Source: Balanoglossus misakiensis (lineage: Eukaryota > Hemichordata). From it: 64,000 nt of DNA. A program made the position numbers and the translations under genes. The stretch covers positions 6,014,001-6,078,000 of the forward strand of contig CM082592.2 in the NCBI GenBank assembly GCA_040954595.2, written 5' to 3'. Of the stretch, positions 50,601 through 63,978 are shown piece by piece (within the stretch, counting starts at the first letter, position 1; the number at the start of each line of letters is the position of its first letter). The notes beneath the pieces were generated by a model. The model searched no databases and was not told the DNA's origin. It worked only from the letters and a program-made list of their open reading frames with translations.

Positions 50601-53600
50601 AAAGGCGTAAAGATTTCAACCTGCAGCTTGATTATAGAAACAGAATAACATGAATTTACTGTTGAAGTGTGAATTGCACCATGCTATATCACCTAGGCCT
50701 AGCTTCTCAGTGCACAAAGAGACAAATTATTAGCTGAATCATCATGTACAAACAACAGTGCAATTATTTTCTCAGGGTCTGTAAATGCTGCAGGCCGGCT
50801 ATTGATCTGGAACACTACTTAACGTGAACAACACAATGAAGATTTGACTGCTGGATAATTTTAAAAAAACATATCCCACAGTGGGAGATACATGGAGAAC
50901 CTTTTACTGATACTACAGGTGAAAGGTTGGCCGAGTCTGATGATAAATACTCAACGTGATATCAGCATGTGTGATTATGGAGCGGTTTTTTTTTGTGCAG
51001 TGAAAGGCTTCTGTAATCAAAGTTTCAGATTGACGTACTGTACCGGTACTGTACTGTCACAAGTTGGTATTAGTAGCCAACACTGTAGTCTAGTCATCAC
51101 ACTGCATAATAATTCAGTTACTGCTTACTCTAAGATTAACTGCGGCAAGCTCAATTCACTCACTGTAACATTGTCAGGTATTTTTTTCAGTATTTTCTTT
51201 TGAGTTTCTAGTCCAAATCCCCAGAGTATGATGAAAATGCCCTGTTTTAGCAATTACCCCGTATTGCAACCCTACATTCAGATTAAAGAAAACAGAAAAG
51301 TCAAGATCAATTCATATCATCCGAATTTCTGATTAGAATTCTTGCTGTGCTGCGAAAACCATTAGCACCTATAGCCTTGAGCATTAACTAACTGTGAAGT
51401 CTAACCGTTAAAAGTCAGTTAATGGTGGAAATCTTCACTCCCGTAATGCTAGTCGACAAAAGACCTTTGATGTTGACAGATGAAGTTTTTAAAGAGAGTA
51501 CATGAAGGCCATATCAATACCTTGGCATCATACTGTCATTATTGAACTTCATTTGTTACCCATTAGCTGTGGCTGCAGTGGCTTTGTAAGAAATTTTGTT
51601 CTGCATGATGACTGATCAACCCCATTAGCCTGTACAAGCTTATTACAATGACTGTTGTTGGCCGTTGATTTCAAGTCCGGACTTGAATTTAGATTTAGAC
51701 CTGTTCTATTTCACATTGGCTAGCTGACAAGAAATTCAACCAGTCACATAAAATGAAGCTTGGAAATCAGTACTTTAAGAATTCTTGTACATGTACGGCA
51801 TTTTATGAAAAAGGCAAATGTCGATCATCGGGCTCCAATTTCTTCTTTCTCCATACCTGAATACAATTGCTGTCCCAGAGCTGAAGACAGAACATTAAGG
51901 GGAAAAAAAACCTTGCGTCTGAAATACAACACTCAGCAACTAATTCCCTGCAGCGTATGAGTTGTCATGCTGTGTGACTGCCTGTCTTTTCAGAGACATG
52001 CACTCACCGTCCCAAATTCACTGAAAAGTCCTTCAAAAGATCAAGAAGACTCAAAGTGATAGTATTATCTGTACAAATATCTCATTTCACAGAATCCACT
52101 AATGACCCACTGTCAGTGCACCAGTGCGACTTTAATGCTCTGATCTTCAATCTGATTATCAAAGAGGGAGTAGGACACAGTTTTTTTCCTTCCAATCTTC
52201 TAGATCTGAACGTAACCTTTGCATCCCTTGCCAATATATTCATGCAGTTCTGAATAAACTATTTCACATTATGAGTCATCTTCAATATTTGCAACAGCAG
52301 TTATCAAGGGTATCGTTTTCTTTTTCAATTGAGGTGGGGACTATATTTTTTGCTTCCATATAAGAAGCTATTTATAAGGTGAAGGTGAAGCGTACGTGTG
52401 GGCTGGCATTTTCAATCTTGTCAGAAATTTGTCTGCTAGTAGCTGTTGATCGTTTCTGTGCAAATGATTACTTTATTGAGGTTATGAAAACTACACACGT
52501 TCACACCGACTACAAAATGGCAGATGTGGTCAGTGAAAAGGCACCCTTGATAAATTTTGATTAAACAGCATTCACTGTGTATACAGTCAGAAAAAAAAAC
52601 CTCCGGCTTTAAGACTTGATTGGCATGCACGGTGACAACTACAGCCGATAGACTTTGCCAGTTATGTAAATTTACCTAAATTAACTGCGCCTTCATATTA
52701 AGATGACATCGCAAGCTTATGGTGATTTAAGCTCTGATCAGCTGGTCCAATATGTTCAATAAATGAGAAACATTGAAGCTGCCTCTCGACTGCTTCTAAT
52801 ATTGTGAAACATTGATTTTTATGAGTGATGCGTAAAATCTAATCTAGATTCTTGGTAATAACAGGAGAATAGGGGAATAAAATGTGATTTTCCTTTTCAA
52901 GCTTTGCAATTCCTAATACAACACTGAACTGGGTTGGAGAAAATATATCGCCCACGAAACAATCAATTGACTAATTTGCCAGCTGTGAAAATTATTCGTT
53001 CAATGCAAAATCAGGGCCATATGTACAAACATAAATTTACACGCTACTTGTTATCGCAGTTACAATTTTATTTTTGTTACCTGTAATAAAAATGTTATAC
53101 ATCCCTGCAGAAAGAAAGTTTCACCCTACAAAACCATTTTTCTTTGTTGCTTTACACATAACATTTTTATCCCTGTGCATACCTTTATGAGTTTTACAAT
53201 TCTACTAAAGTATGACTGTATGATATATCATAGTTGACATTGCATGGAAAGTGGTGAAAATCCCCAGGAATATTTTTATAATTCTGTCAGATCTGGCAAT
53301 CAATGACACTTATACCCCAGGGCCATATCCTCCAGTATCATGTAGAGTGCACTAACACATTTCAAGTAGATGAGATCATCTGCACACAAGAGTGAAGCGC
53401 TTACTAATGCTAGAAAGACTATAAGCATGCAGGGAGATGCACTGTAAGAAAATGAACTCTTAATGACCCACAAGTGAGCATGTTTCAGTTAGTAGAACAT
53501 AAAATATTCAAATGAAACGAAAATGAAGAAATTATTCAAAATGATAACACTGTCTCTCTGAACACTGTACACTGACAGAATCAATACCTACATAGTATTT

Positions 53601-56321
53601 TACCGAAAAAAATGAAAACATAACTGGATAGGGGAAAAAAGAATCAAACTTTACCTGCTTTTCTCGTCCCGTTCCTTCGTTGCTGTGTTTATAATTTCTT
53701 AAAATTAGTGAATTTCACCAAATCGTGTTGATTGAAGGAGTTTCATCTTGGAAGCTTAGCATTTGCTGTCACTGCACCATCGTCCTCTGTGGCGCCCGTA
53801 TTCCGCACTGAATGATCTGTCGTGACAAATATACACACTTAGTCTTATCGTATGAATAAGAAGATTACAGGCAACCGGGACAAACCATTCACGGACACGG
53901 GGTATAGCCAGGGACTACAATCATTAAATATTCAGTCATATATGAGTGGCACTGTTGGAGGTTAAAAGGCATTAACCTCTGATAATGTTGTTGTCAATTA
54001 CACTGATGTCTCTCTTCCCTGAATATTAATCATACTTTACCTGATGATCAAAATTGGTTATTTTAGTCGACACTATTACACACACAAAAAGACACACTAT
54101 GACGTTTTTATTATTTAACACCACATTGAATTTTTCCTGTGTCGAAATTGAAATTATTCCATCTTTCATAATTTCTTCTTTCCTACATCTTACCCTGGTT
54201 TCAGTTTCGCTGCACTTTTTAACTCTAGGTCAGTTACAAATGTTAAAAACATTCTCAGTGATGATTTATTATACGTTTGCAATATAAACACACATATCCT
54301 CACTAATACCCTCATATATCTTGACTATTTTTTTCTCCTCTTGGTTTAAGACCTTCCATGTGTGCATGATTAAAGTCCAAGAGAAAAAAATTCTGAAGAT
54401 AGTCTACCTCAAAGCATCAATCAATGTTGTGTGTACAGTCAATTTGCCATCCAAAGCAAACCTAATCTATTCATGGCTGTTTTTGTTTTTAAAAAAAAGG
54501 GGGGGGGGATATATTAAATTGGCATCATAAACGTTTGGCCGGGTAAAGCTCGATCATGAACTACACTGCCAAGATATCAAATAATTAACAAGTAACAATC
54601 AGTGTTCATGTGTACTCTATTAAACTCCAGTTTTAACAATCACAATGGGCTAGAACCCAGCAATTTTACCACACCACGCATACCTGTTGAACTCACCGTC
54701 TTCTTAACAAAACTCAGTGGACCAGCTTTCATCTCAAACTGCGCATGACCTTTGACATAAAGAAAGTAAACAATGTGTGTCACATCATTAACCAGACTCA
54801 ACCCGGAATTGAATTGCATTCTTAACACGGTTTTATTCTTAACCAAGCATTTACAAGTATCCATTCACAATTAACTTATGTAACACATACATTCATGCCG
54901 ACAGTTTCAAGCAAATATTCAAAACTGACACTGTAACTACATTGGAATTTTCTTAGAAAAGCATAAAAAACAGTGACAGGTATATTTAAACAATTTGATT
55001 AATGAGCTTTCAGCAAACTGTGCCAAGTGGGTGTCATATGCAGTGAAATGTTTTGAGTGTGTTCACACCCAATAAATTGCCAGGGGGAATCAGACAAAAG
55101 ATCTGCGATTCTTGCCACTAGAGGGCAGTGTAACTTCAGATGTAAGTTTCTTAGCCCCTGGTTTCTTACGTAGAATTTCATGCTCACATCATACACATAG
55201 CCGAAACTGGATTTTGAAACATGAATTTTTCTGTCTCGTTTCATGTTTTGATGACCAGTATTGCAAATATGCGAATTAGAATGGCCATTATTTTGCCAGT
55301 CATTTCCCTGAATTTGTAACCCAGATATCTGAACTTTTCTAAAAATAGTCTCATGTGGGACGGTTTCACAATTCATCTTTACATTGGTATCTCTAACATC
55401 ATTTTGCATTAAGTATATCAGTTAAATTTGGGTTATGATTGTTTTTTTTTAAGAGCATGACTTTAGAAGATCCCATTTCTCAATAACCATTGAGTTCTTT
55501 GCACTACTCAGATAACAACATTCCATGTCCAGGCATTCACCCCATAGTATCCTTTATGCAAATGTCCTTGGTGATGACAATGGACTGACTATACGTACCT
55601 GTAAAGCTCATAACAAAACAATCAAGCTAACTTTCAACCTTTGTGTTTTACGCTAAATAATCATGAAATATTGTGAAAGATGCAACCGATTCTGCAAAAG
55701 ATTTTGATTATTCTGGGATAACAATTAGGGCAAAACTGTGACTTAAAATATATTCTGAGCGATAGTTATTTAGTTCTCCCTCCAACTTTCAAGGGAATTT
55801 GTTAAAGAGGGTTTTGAACCCTTCCTACTGAGAAAACTGGTCGATCTAATTCAGCCGTGAAAACAGCAAACATCGATTCTGCATTGAAACTTACTAGATC
55901 CAACCAGCCAGACATTTCAAGGTGAAGAAGACGTATCTTTTAACGTCCATGGATGATGGAGAACTTCATCACTTGAACTCTGCAACCTCCAACTGTACTT
56001 TTTAATGGATAACTTAGGTGGGTTCATTTGAGACTGAGCAAACATTTCCTCAGTGACCATGGATATAAATGTGCCAGTTTTGGGTGTGTGTGATTCGAGT
56101 GATAAAAGAATCGTATGTGCACGGAAACGATAAAACTCTGATAAACTGGGGAAAAATACCTGAATATTTGGATGAGCGCATTTGCTTATGTCAGGTAAGT
56201 TATGGGGTCTTTTTAACTGTGTCAATGAACTCGGCGCGACGTCCATGACGTACGTAGCTGTACGTAGCAGACGTGTTTGGACTCCGGTGATCTGAGGAGC
56301 GCTGCGGAGGGGGTTGCAGAA
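47692..56321. other. Gene-poor 8.6-kb interval between the vWA gene and PRODH
   Basis: No convincing coding exon was found. A minus-strand consensus-like donor at 53653-53654 (GCAG before gtaaag) in mildly CpG-rich DNA (about 53655-53830) could be the non-coding first exon of the vWA gene, which would give it a ~5.9-kb UTR intron; this is inference. A CTCF-like motif CCACTAGAGGGCAGTG is at 55115-55130. An A-run/G-run is near 54490-54509. The PRODH promoter should lie just left of 56322, where CpG rises (about 56230-56470). Confidence 0.4.
55115..55130 (+). promoter_or_regulatory. CTCF-like motif upstream of PRODH
   Basis: CCACTAGAGGGCAGTG fits the vertebrate CTCF core (CCASYAGRKGGCRSY). It lies about 1.2 kb upstream of the PRODH start codon. 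Binding is inferred from the motif only. Confidence 0.45.
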
Positions 56322-59300
56322 ATGGACCATCTATCGCGTATTTTGCCCCGTCTTGTGGCCAGCAACGTTCCGAAATGCCAGCAGCTAAGGACCGCAGCCA
56401 GCGGGGAGATATTTCGGCAGCGTATACGTCCCGTAACTCAGATCGCGGCCGAACAGGAGAAAAATGTCGACCCGGGTCTGGCCGTCAAAATCGACAGTGA
56501 CGAACGAGAGGCTTTCGTGCAACGAGAGGCGCTGGAGAAGGCCGTGGATTTGGAGTTTTCTAACGCCCGGGAAGCTTACAAAAGCAAGACAACGTCTGAA
56601 ATTGTCCGAGCGATGTTGGTTTTCAAAATGTGTTCGTACGATTTGCTGGTGGATTACAATAAGGAGGTAAGTCTGACCCAGTTTTTGAAAACCATCCGAG
56701 GCGTTGCTGTCAGTTTGCCAAACTTGCGTGAAATTCAGAGGATGTGAGGGATGGAAAGATCAGATGTTAATGCCATTATATCCACATTTTGTATTTAAGT
56801 AGTGATGACGGGTCACACCCATCAGTATACCTGCACTGCTGCAGGAATTCGAAAGTGTTATTAATAATAGCTCCGCGTGGGCCCGGCTTCAGTCTGTAGT
56901 TTTAACTGAAGCGTCGCTGTTCGAGGCGGAGGTTGCCGGTTGGAAGCGCGGCGCAGTTGGTAAATTTACACAACCCTGCCACGCGGATCTAACTGTAACC
57001 TAATTAACTACATGTAGTATATACATGAAGCAGGGATTTTAAATGGTCATAGTAATGGCTCCGTCTCCAAACGCAGTCGAAATTCGTGAACATAATCTGT
57101 GGTGCGGCGCGTGTACATGTCGCACCGGCCATCATGATATGTAACACAGCTATTTACATGAAAATAGTACACATTGTACCTTTTGGACGCGCTCTGAATT
57201 TACATAAAGGACGAGACAAATTAATACCCGTACTTATTAAAATGGAATAAAATAGATATGTGTGAACTTGCATCTCATTCGTCATGAGCTGTACTATTTT
57301 GAGGTTTGAAAAATTATACCTGTGTAGAAGGATCATTGAGCCACAAATAATAATGTATTTGTTAAACACTGGCCAGGGCTGCTATTACAATGTTTTGTGC
57401 CCATCTCTCAGCAGATATTGTTATTTTATTTGGGTGGGTTTCCTAATTGCTGTATCGGTAGTCACCACAAAGGACAATATATCAGATACTTGGGCTATTA
57501 CCATGATTAGATGGGAGGGGGGTATCACAGTTTATCAGTTGTTGATAAAAAAAAAATGTGCTGGACCAAAGCCCACCACACACCCATCTTTTCAGCCAAT
57601 CAGAGCGAAGGACACTCGCCAGCCAGCTAACATTTACATTGTAGTGTGTGTCAACATATTTTTGTAGGTCATGGGCTATCTGTGTTGATAATGGTGTCGG
57701 ATGTGAGGTGGCAATCTTGATTGTTGCTTTGGTGTGATTGTGATACAATTAAAAACATGTTTTGTTGTTTCTGACTACCCATATTTGTGCCAGAAAGTTC
57801 AGACGCTTTAAGAAAGTATTGTCAATTGCATTTCAAAAGCAACATATTTAGTCAATTTATTTGAATTCTCACACACAGCTATTAAAGTATGGAAGGAAGA
57901 TCCTGGGGAAGAGGCTGTTCGAGAGGATGATGGAGGCCACATTCTACGGCCATTTTGTTGCCGGGGCCGACCAGCCACAAATTCAGCCGAACATCGACAG
58001 ACTGGGTCAGTTTGGAGTCGGCGCTGTGCTGGACTACGGTGTGGAGGAAGATATCCCGCACAGCAAAGCAGTGGAAGTCGAAATGGAGTAAGTGCCTTTC
58101 ATTTCAAAACTAGTTTAGGATCTAGCTCTGCTTTTGCAGTCTCTGGGAAATTACCGTGTGGGAAAACAGCCCAGCTAGATTCTAGACTATTTCAGTGAAA
58201 AATACAGCATTTTTAATAAAATGTAATTTTTTTCACTCAATATCATGTATCTCAATCTGAATCCTATTGAAAGGAAAATTAGAATTCAGTTGATGCAAAC
58301 ACCATATTAATGCTTGGTTGGGCAATGATGTCAAAGCATTAAGAGTTGAAAAAAAATCAATACATGTATAAATGTCACCAACCCAAGAAGAACATTCAAT
58401 ATAATCCTGTTCTATATATAGAGAGAGTCTTTATGGGCTGTTGATTTTACAAGCAACCATGCAACTGTCAGAAAAGTGAATTAAGAGGAATCATTAGCAA
58501 CGAATTAAGCAGACAGCACAAATATTCTCAAGCTGATACTCAGAGCTTATTAAAATGTTATTCATGATATAAACATCAGCTGTGACCAAAAAACAACTGG
58601 CACAGATCCAGGGAGGTCTGTTTTGTATACCTCAGGAACTTTCAGTTTCATGTTGTGACGCACTCTGCCAGAGCTGTGAGAGTTATGCATGATCGTCGGC
58701 AAATTTGGTGATGTTTTGAGCCTAACACTGTACAGAGGGCAACAGTGGGGCTCTTTAGCTTTCAACTATGCAACAGAAAGACATGATGATCATGTGTTGA
58801 CGTACGCAGTAGTCCAATAGCATACGATTTACATGTAGGTCAGAGATTGATGTAGCCGACTTGTAAATGTATAAATTGTTTACCCCTGTGCAAGGCTTTA
58901 TTGGCTATAAATTGTGAGAAACATCAAATAATTCTCTTATATGTAACATAATAGGAGTACTTTGTAATATAAGTTGACTGTATACATGTAGTTTTGGTAC
59001 ATAGTTGGGATAAGTACAGTTCATGGAGCCATAAAAGTACTTTGAATCTTTCCGTGGAATTTAATCAGCCTTTTTGACAATAGAGGGGAGATCAGACAGT
59101 GTTATTATCAGTTATAAAACCGACTCCGCAGAACAGAGGAATTTTGATGATCGTCCATTGTCATGCCCCAATCTTTAAAGTCTAACAGAGACCTCTGTTG
59201 CACATAACCCTTGACCTTAATTTGCATATGCACAGTTGGAAGGTCTGTTGAGACGTATTTAACATGTTTTATTTAGGCATAATTTATTCATAGAATGAAA

Positions 59301-62300
59301 CAAAGCGGGATGCGATGTTTCAAGTTGTGACTAGTTTCAATGAGATATTCCAACTCAGCAATTATGTTGTGTTTTTCTATTAATAGATATCTATATATTT
59401 CCTCTGTTTTTTCAATTTTCGGTTGTTGTAAACATACAGACTTGGCTATAGGATGTTTAAGATACTAGTATGGTGCAGATGCGGCCCAAATCTATTCCCC
59501 AAATGACTAGTTTCTTTATGTCGCCCTTAGTTTCATTTGGATTGTCGAAACAACCTACATCAGAAAACCAATAAGTCACAGTGTCCCACATGGTCGCCTG
59601 GCAACACTGAAGTGGCTGAGATGTGAGATAGTGGTGCGGCTTTCCTTTGATGTGTGACCTCCATTTGTGCCAGTGTGTGTTTGGGGTCATCAGGGATAAC
59701 CTGTCATATCAGCAATAGTCTAAAAAAGTGCGCAGTGTAAGCATGCAGAAGTTAGGTTACCACGACCTTGGTGGTTGTGTTAGGGTACGTCATCGTAGCC
59801 CCTCTCGCTCAGTGCTGTTTGCGGAAACTTTGGAAAAGGCAATATTTACTTCTGAAACTTTGAAGCAGTTCTGTAGGTTAGAGGTCAGAAAACTAGCCGT
59901 TTCAGTCATACCTGTATGGTTGCATATAAGAGGGTTATCAGGCGCATGGTATGGTATGCACACATAAATGTAATTGATAGGTACATGCCAATCTGGTACA
60001 CAATGTATTGTATATGTAGAAGTAACTGCCTGATATCATAGACTTCAGCAAAGTTATAACCGGTGATATGACTGTGTCTGTTGTCACTCGTTCATCTGGT
60101 ACATTTTTTTATATGAATTGATACAAAAAAAATATTTGATATCTTTGACAGCTTCTATGATATATTATGAGGTTATCTGTGTCAAGTCTGGCATTGAGCT
60201 ATTTATATCTGCAATAAATTCAGTGTTTAAGCATCTAATGGTGTAAATTTTTTGGGTGGAACGCAGGTGATACGTTTATCTAACTGCGTACTTTGCCATC
60301 ACTAATGCTTTCCCACGTGCACCATGTTAGACTGTCAACAGTCGCTCGTGTCTCTGTTGAGTATAGTGATACAGTCACTGTCATAGTAGGGTTCATGTAT
60401 GAAGTCATTAGACACCTTACAGCCAAGTAAATGATTCACTTTTAACTCCCAACCCAGGGTAATAGAGATTTAAGTAGGACACATTGATGCGGCATCCGTC
60501 CATTTTTCTCCTTTCTCTGAATATACTAAGAGCCGCCCCATTCCATCTGAAGAAAAAACAAAGTGGCATTTACAGTTCAATCACGAATCGCTGTAAACAA
60601 TCTCCTCGATTGTCTGGGGTGAAAGAGCTATGACACAAGTGGGTTCTGTCTCAATGTGGGTCACGCAAAGGCCTTGCTGTCTCAGTTCTGCTGGACTCGA
60701 TTTCTGACAGTTCACTGTGCCCTGCTTTTACTCTGAATTGCATGGCAAGGCCGGGTCACAGGATGTGGAAATGCATCTTGGGAAAAAATGGTATTCATTA
60801 CATGTGTCCTATGTATGGCCTGCACTATGACGTATGAAGTCATCGATTTTCTGGAGAGTCTGGATTTTTTCACAATTGAAAAATAAAGGTCTTTTTTTCT
60901 TCCAGATCTTGCATATCTAAAGCGGAAGATTCAGAAATACAAGGTGAGATTAGGGTTTTAATCCAAGAGAAGGACATTTAATTAAATTTCCTGTAATTTG
61001 ATATTAACATTTTTACTTGAATCAGCATGGTTCTGCCGCCATAGTTTCCTTAGACTTGTATGTGACAGTTCTGTGGCACAAAAATGATTTTTTGTTTCTC
61101 GTCTTTCCACAGCTGCAAGAGATAAACGATTCAGAGCCTACGAACAGTTCGGCGATCGGCGGCACGATGTAGCCAGCGCAAGAACGTACTTCTATCAAGA
61201 CGAACACAAGTGCGACGAAAACATGAAATTCTTTCTTAAATGCATTGACGCTGCAGGTTGGTATACTCAAGTGACAAAAAACCAGATTTTTTTTTTTAGG
61301 TTTCAAAAATTCATTTGTATTTTAGACAACCATTTCATGCATGTCATGATAATCATTGATCACGAAAATAGCATCAGTACTATGCAGTATACTATATTGC
61401 CACTAATCCACTATATAAGAAAAACTCAAATATTTTATATTTTCACAGGTGCTTCATCACAAGATGGTTTTGCAGCTGTCAAACTCACAGCCCTCGGCCG
61501 TCCACAGATGCTTGTAAGTGTTACCTCTGAGGCCAACAGGTTTACTTTACATTAACATTATGCCTCAAGAGGGCGCTGCTGTCTCCATACTGCCCTGAGT
61601 TCCGTGATGTGGTGATGACTAGCGACAGCAATCTTATTCATCATGGATAAAGATACCTAAGTAGTAAAACGCATTCTTGATTTTTCCCTCTTCTAGCTTC
61701 AGTTGTCAGAATGCCTGACAAAAATCCGCCAACTGTTCGTGGAGCTTGCCGGAACGGAGGGAGATCTTGTGAAGAGAAAAATCAGTAGCGAGACTTTTCA
61801 AGAGAAATTGGAGTCCATGGGAATTATGACCAGGGACAAGGCAGCCACTTGGTTTACATTGTTTGATTATGATGACGATGGGTAAGTTAATTAAAAAAAT
61901 ACCGAGCTTTGATGAGGGTAAAAATAGCAAAAAGGTTTTTTGTGAACTGCTTGTGTTTACACCACTAGAGGGCGCTGTTGGTTTCACCTGCCACTTTTTT
62001 TTGGAGTGAAATAGTGTACTATAATTGTTCACAATATTAATTAAATGTCTTTGCCATGCAGGATGATAGATTTACTGGACTGGGACAGACTCATGCAGCC
62101 AAATTTGAAAATGTCAAAGATCTTCAAGATGCCAAATATGGAGGTGAGTGTACTGCAGCAAATTGGGTCATATGAGTTTGATGCTGTCATGGTAACTCTC
62201 GCTAAATTTGCATAGGTATGCCTTTAATGACTAATGATTGTTTGTTTGGATGCAGACCGGAGCGATGGATCAATTGTTGATGTCACTGACGGACGACGAA

Positions 62301-63978
62301 GACAGGCAGATGAAGACAATGATCGTCAGAATGAACACTCTAGCTGAGGTGAGACGAAAGAACTTTTAACCCTTTCATCTGCCTTTTCCCACTGTAGGGA
62401 TCCAACTGATTAAAATTCTTGAGGAAAACGATGGAATGGACCTTTCTTTCAATCTGTGGTAAATCTTCCTAATTTCAGAGAGCCCAAGAAAAAGGCGTGA
62501 GGCTGATGATTGACGCAGAGCAGACTTACTTCCAACCCGCCATCAGTCGACTGGCCATGGAGTTGATGCGAAAGTTCAACAAAACCAGGCCGGTCATCTT
62601 CAACACCTACCAGTGTTACCTCACGGTACGTCTGTGAAATAGATGAATTAATTACCACCTTGGCATATGGAGTCTCTTCAGTGAAATAAACTTGTAATTA
62701 ATTAATTAATTCATCAAGGGATTTGTCATCAAGATCACAAGGAAGAAGGCAACTTCGTGATTGTTGTTGTTGTCGTCATCAGAGAATTGAGTGTTACAAT
62801 ATATATTGAAGACTTATTGACATAAAGTGATAACACTGATATTCCTTTGTACTTTACTGATCAAATACAGACTTTCACCTGTAGTACCTTTCAGAATCCT
62901 GTCATTTGAACCTTGCAGTAACTTATAATACACACCAGAGATTCATAGTGACACAATTGAATACGTAACTGGCCTCGCAGGATCAAAAGTGACAACCGCC
63001 AGTCCCCTCTAAACCGAGCAATAACATTTTTTTTCAGGGAGCCTATGACAACATGACTGTGGACATGGAGTACGCCCGAAACGCCGGCTTCTTCTTCGGC
63101 GCCAAACTGGTGCGCGGCGCCTACCTGGACCAAGAGAGGAAGAGAGCCCGGGAGATCGGCTACAAGGACCCCTGCTGCGCCAGTTACGAGGCCACCAACG
63201 AGAACTACATGCGGGTGTTGAACACCGCCCTGGAGCACATCAAAATCCACGGCGGGGTGAACATCATGGTGGCCTCGCACAACGAAGACACCATCAGATT
63301 TACAGTTCAAAGGTGAGAGTTCAGAGGTCGGGGTGGGATTTTACGGTTCAAGGGTCAGTCAGCAGTTTAAATCTGTAGTGGACAAATTGGTTGGTACTTT
63401 GTTGTGTGGATAAGATAACAATAAAAAGAACACAAAGTATCTATTTTGCAATATCAAAAAGATACTCATCTGTCATGTTATGAATTTGTCACTCCACAGA
63501 ATGAATGATTTGTGTATTGGTCGGAGAGATCAATTGGTCTACTTTGGACAGCTGCTTGGTATGTGTGACCAGGTCACCTTCTCATTAGGTATGTAATAAT
63601 TATTAACATTTCCTTATATGTACATAGGATTTGATCAATTCAGCACAAACGCTCACTCCAATGGAAATTGGACACAAGTGTAATTTAATATGCAAGTCAG
63701 AGGACATCTGACCATTTAAAAAATTTATGTCATACACAAACACAGTGAATTTTGACAAATTTCATAAATTCTGGTGTTGCCACGCAGGTCAGGCTGGCTA
63801 CGCCGTCTACAAGTACGTGCCGTACGGTCCAGTGGAGGAGGTCTTGCCGTACTTGACTCGACGTGCCATTGAGAACCGGGGTCTGCTGAAGGGAGTCGTC
63901 AAAGAGAGAACCATGCTGGGCCAGGAACTGTGGAGAAGAATCAAAACGGGCAACGTGTTTTACAAGCCAAGTTCGTAA
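56322..63978 (+). CDS. PRODH: Proline dehydrogenase, mitochondrial
   Basis: PRODH is the FAD enzyme of the mitochondrial inner membrane that oxidises proline to pyrroline-5-carboxylate. Twelve coding exons (56322-56666, 57879-58087, 60906-60943, 61113-61256, 61449-61513, 61697-61881, 62062-62143, 62256-62348, 62479-62625, 63038-63312, 63500-63588, 63788-63978) give 620 residues (human about 600). The N-terminus is basic and rich in Arg, as for mitochondrial import. Active-site segments are present: [11 protein letters not shown] (about 255-265), [11 protein letters not shown] (about 395-405), [12 protein letters not shown], and the proline-binding [21 protein letters not shown] near the C-terminus. 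An EF-hand-like loop, DYDDDGMIDLLDW (about 327-339), spans the exon 6/7 junction. Exon 3 is only 38 bp and would be missed by open-frame searches; it supplies [12 protein letters not shown]. The start is the first ATG in frame. The gene is complete; its poly(A) site lies past the window. Confidence 0.96.
56872..56987. repeat. Short CpG-rich segment with inverted ends in PRODH intron 1
   Basis: TCCGCGTGG at 56872-56880 is repeated inverted at 56979-56987, bounding 116 bp that are much richer in CpG than the AT-rich intron around them. Short stretches recall tRNA promoter boxes (ggcgcagttggtaa, gttcgaggc) but in the wrong order for a tRNA or an intact SINE on this strand. It could be a miniature inverted-repeat element or an unmethylated regulatory patch. 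Confidence 0.45.
61972..61987 (+). promoter_or_regulatory. CTCF-like motif in PRODH intron 6
   Basis: CCACTAGAGGGCGCTG matches the vertebrate CTCF core motif at every defined position. A related copy (AAGAGGGCGCTG) starts about 61566 in the preceding intron. Occupancy is inferred from the motif only. Confidence 0.45.

Noticed and set aside
54999-55409. 136-codon minus-strand open frame upstream of PRODH
   Set aside because: Longer than expected by chance in AT-rich DNA, but no recognisable motif or splice context, and low-complexity-like composition. Left out as a gene; transcript data would decide.
55917-56330. 137-codon minus-strand open frame overlapping the PRODH start
   Set aside because: No domain recognised; its start overlaps the PRODH 5' end, so it is probably an incidental frame.
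56900-56990. Possible tRNA gene or SINE head
   Set aside because: The A-box-like and B-box-like fragments are in the wrong order and no cloverleaf could be drawn.
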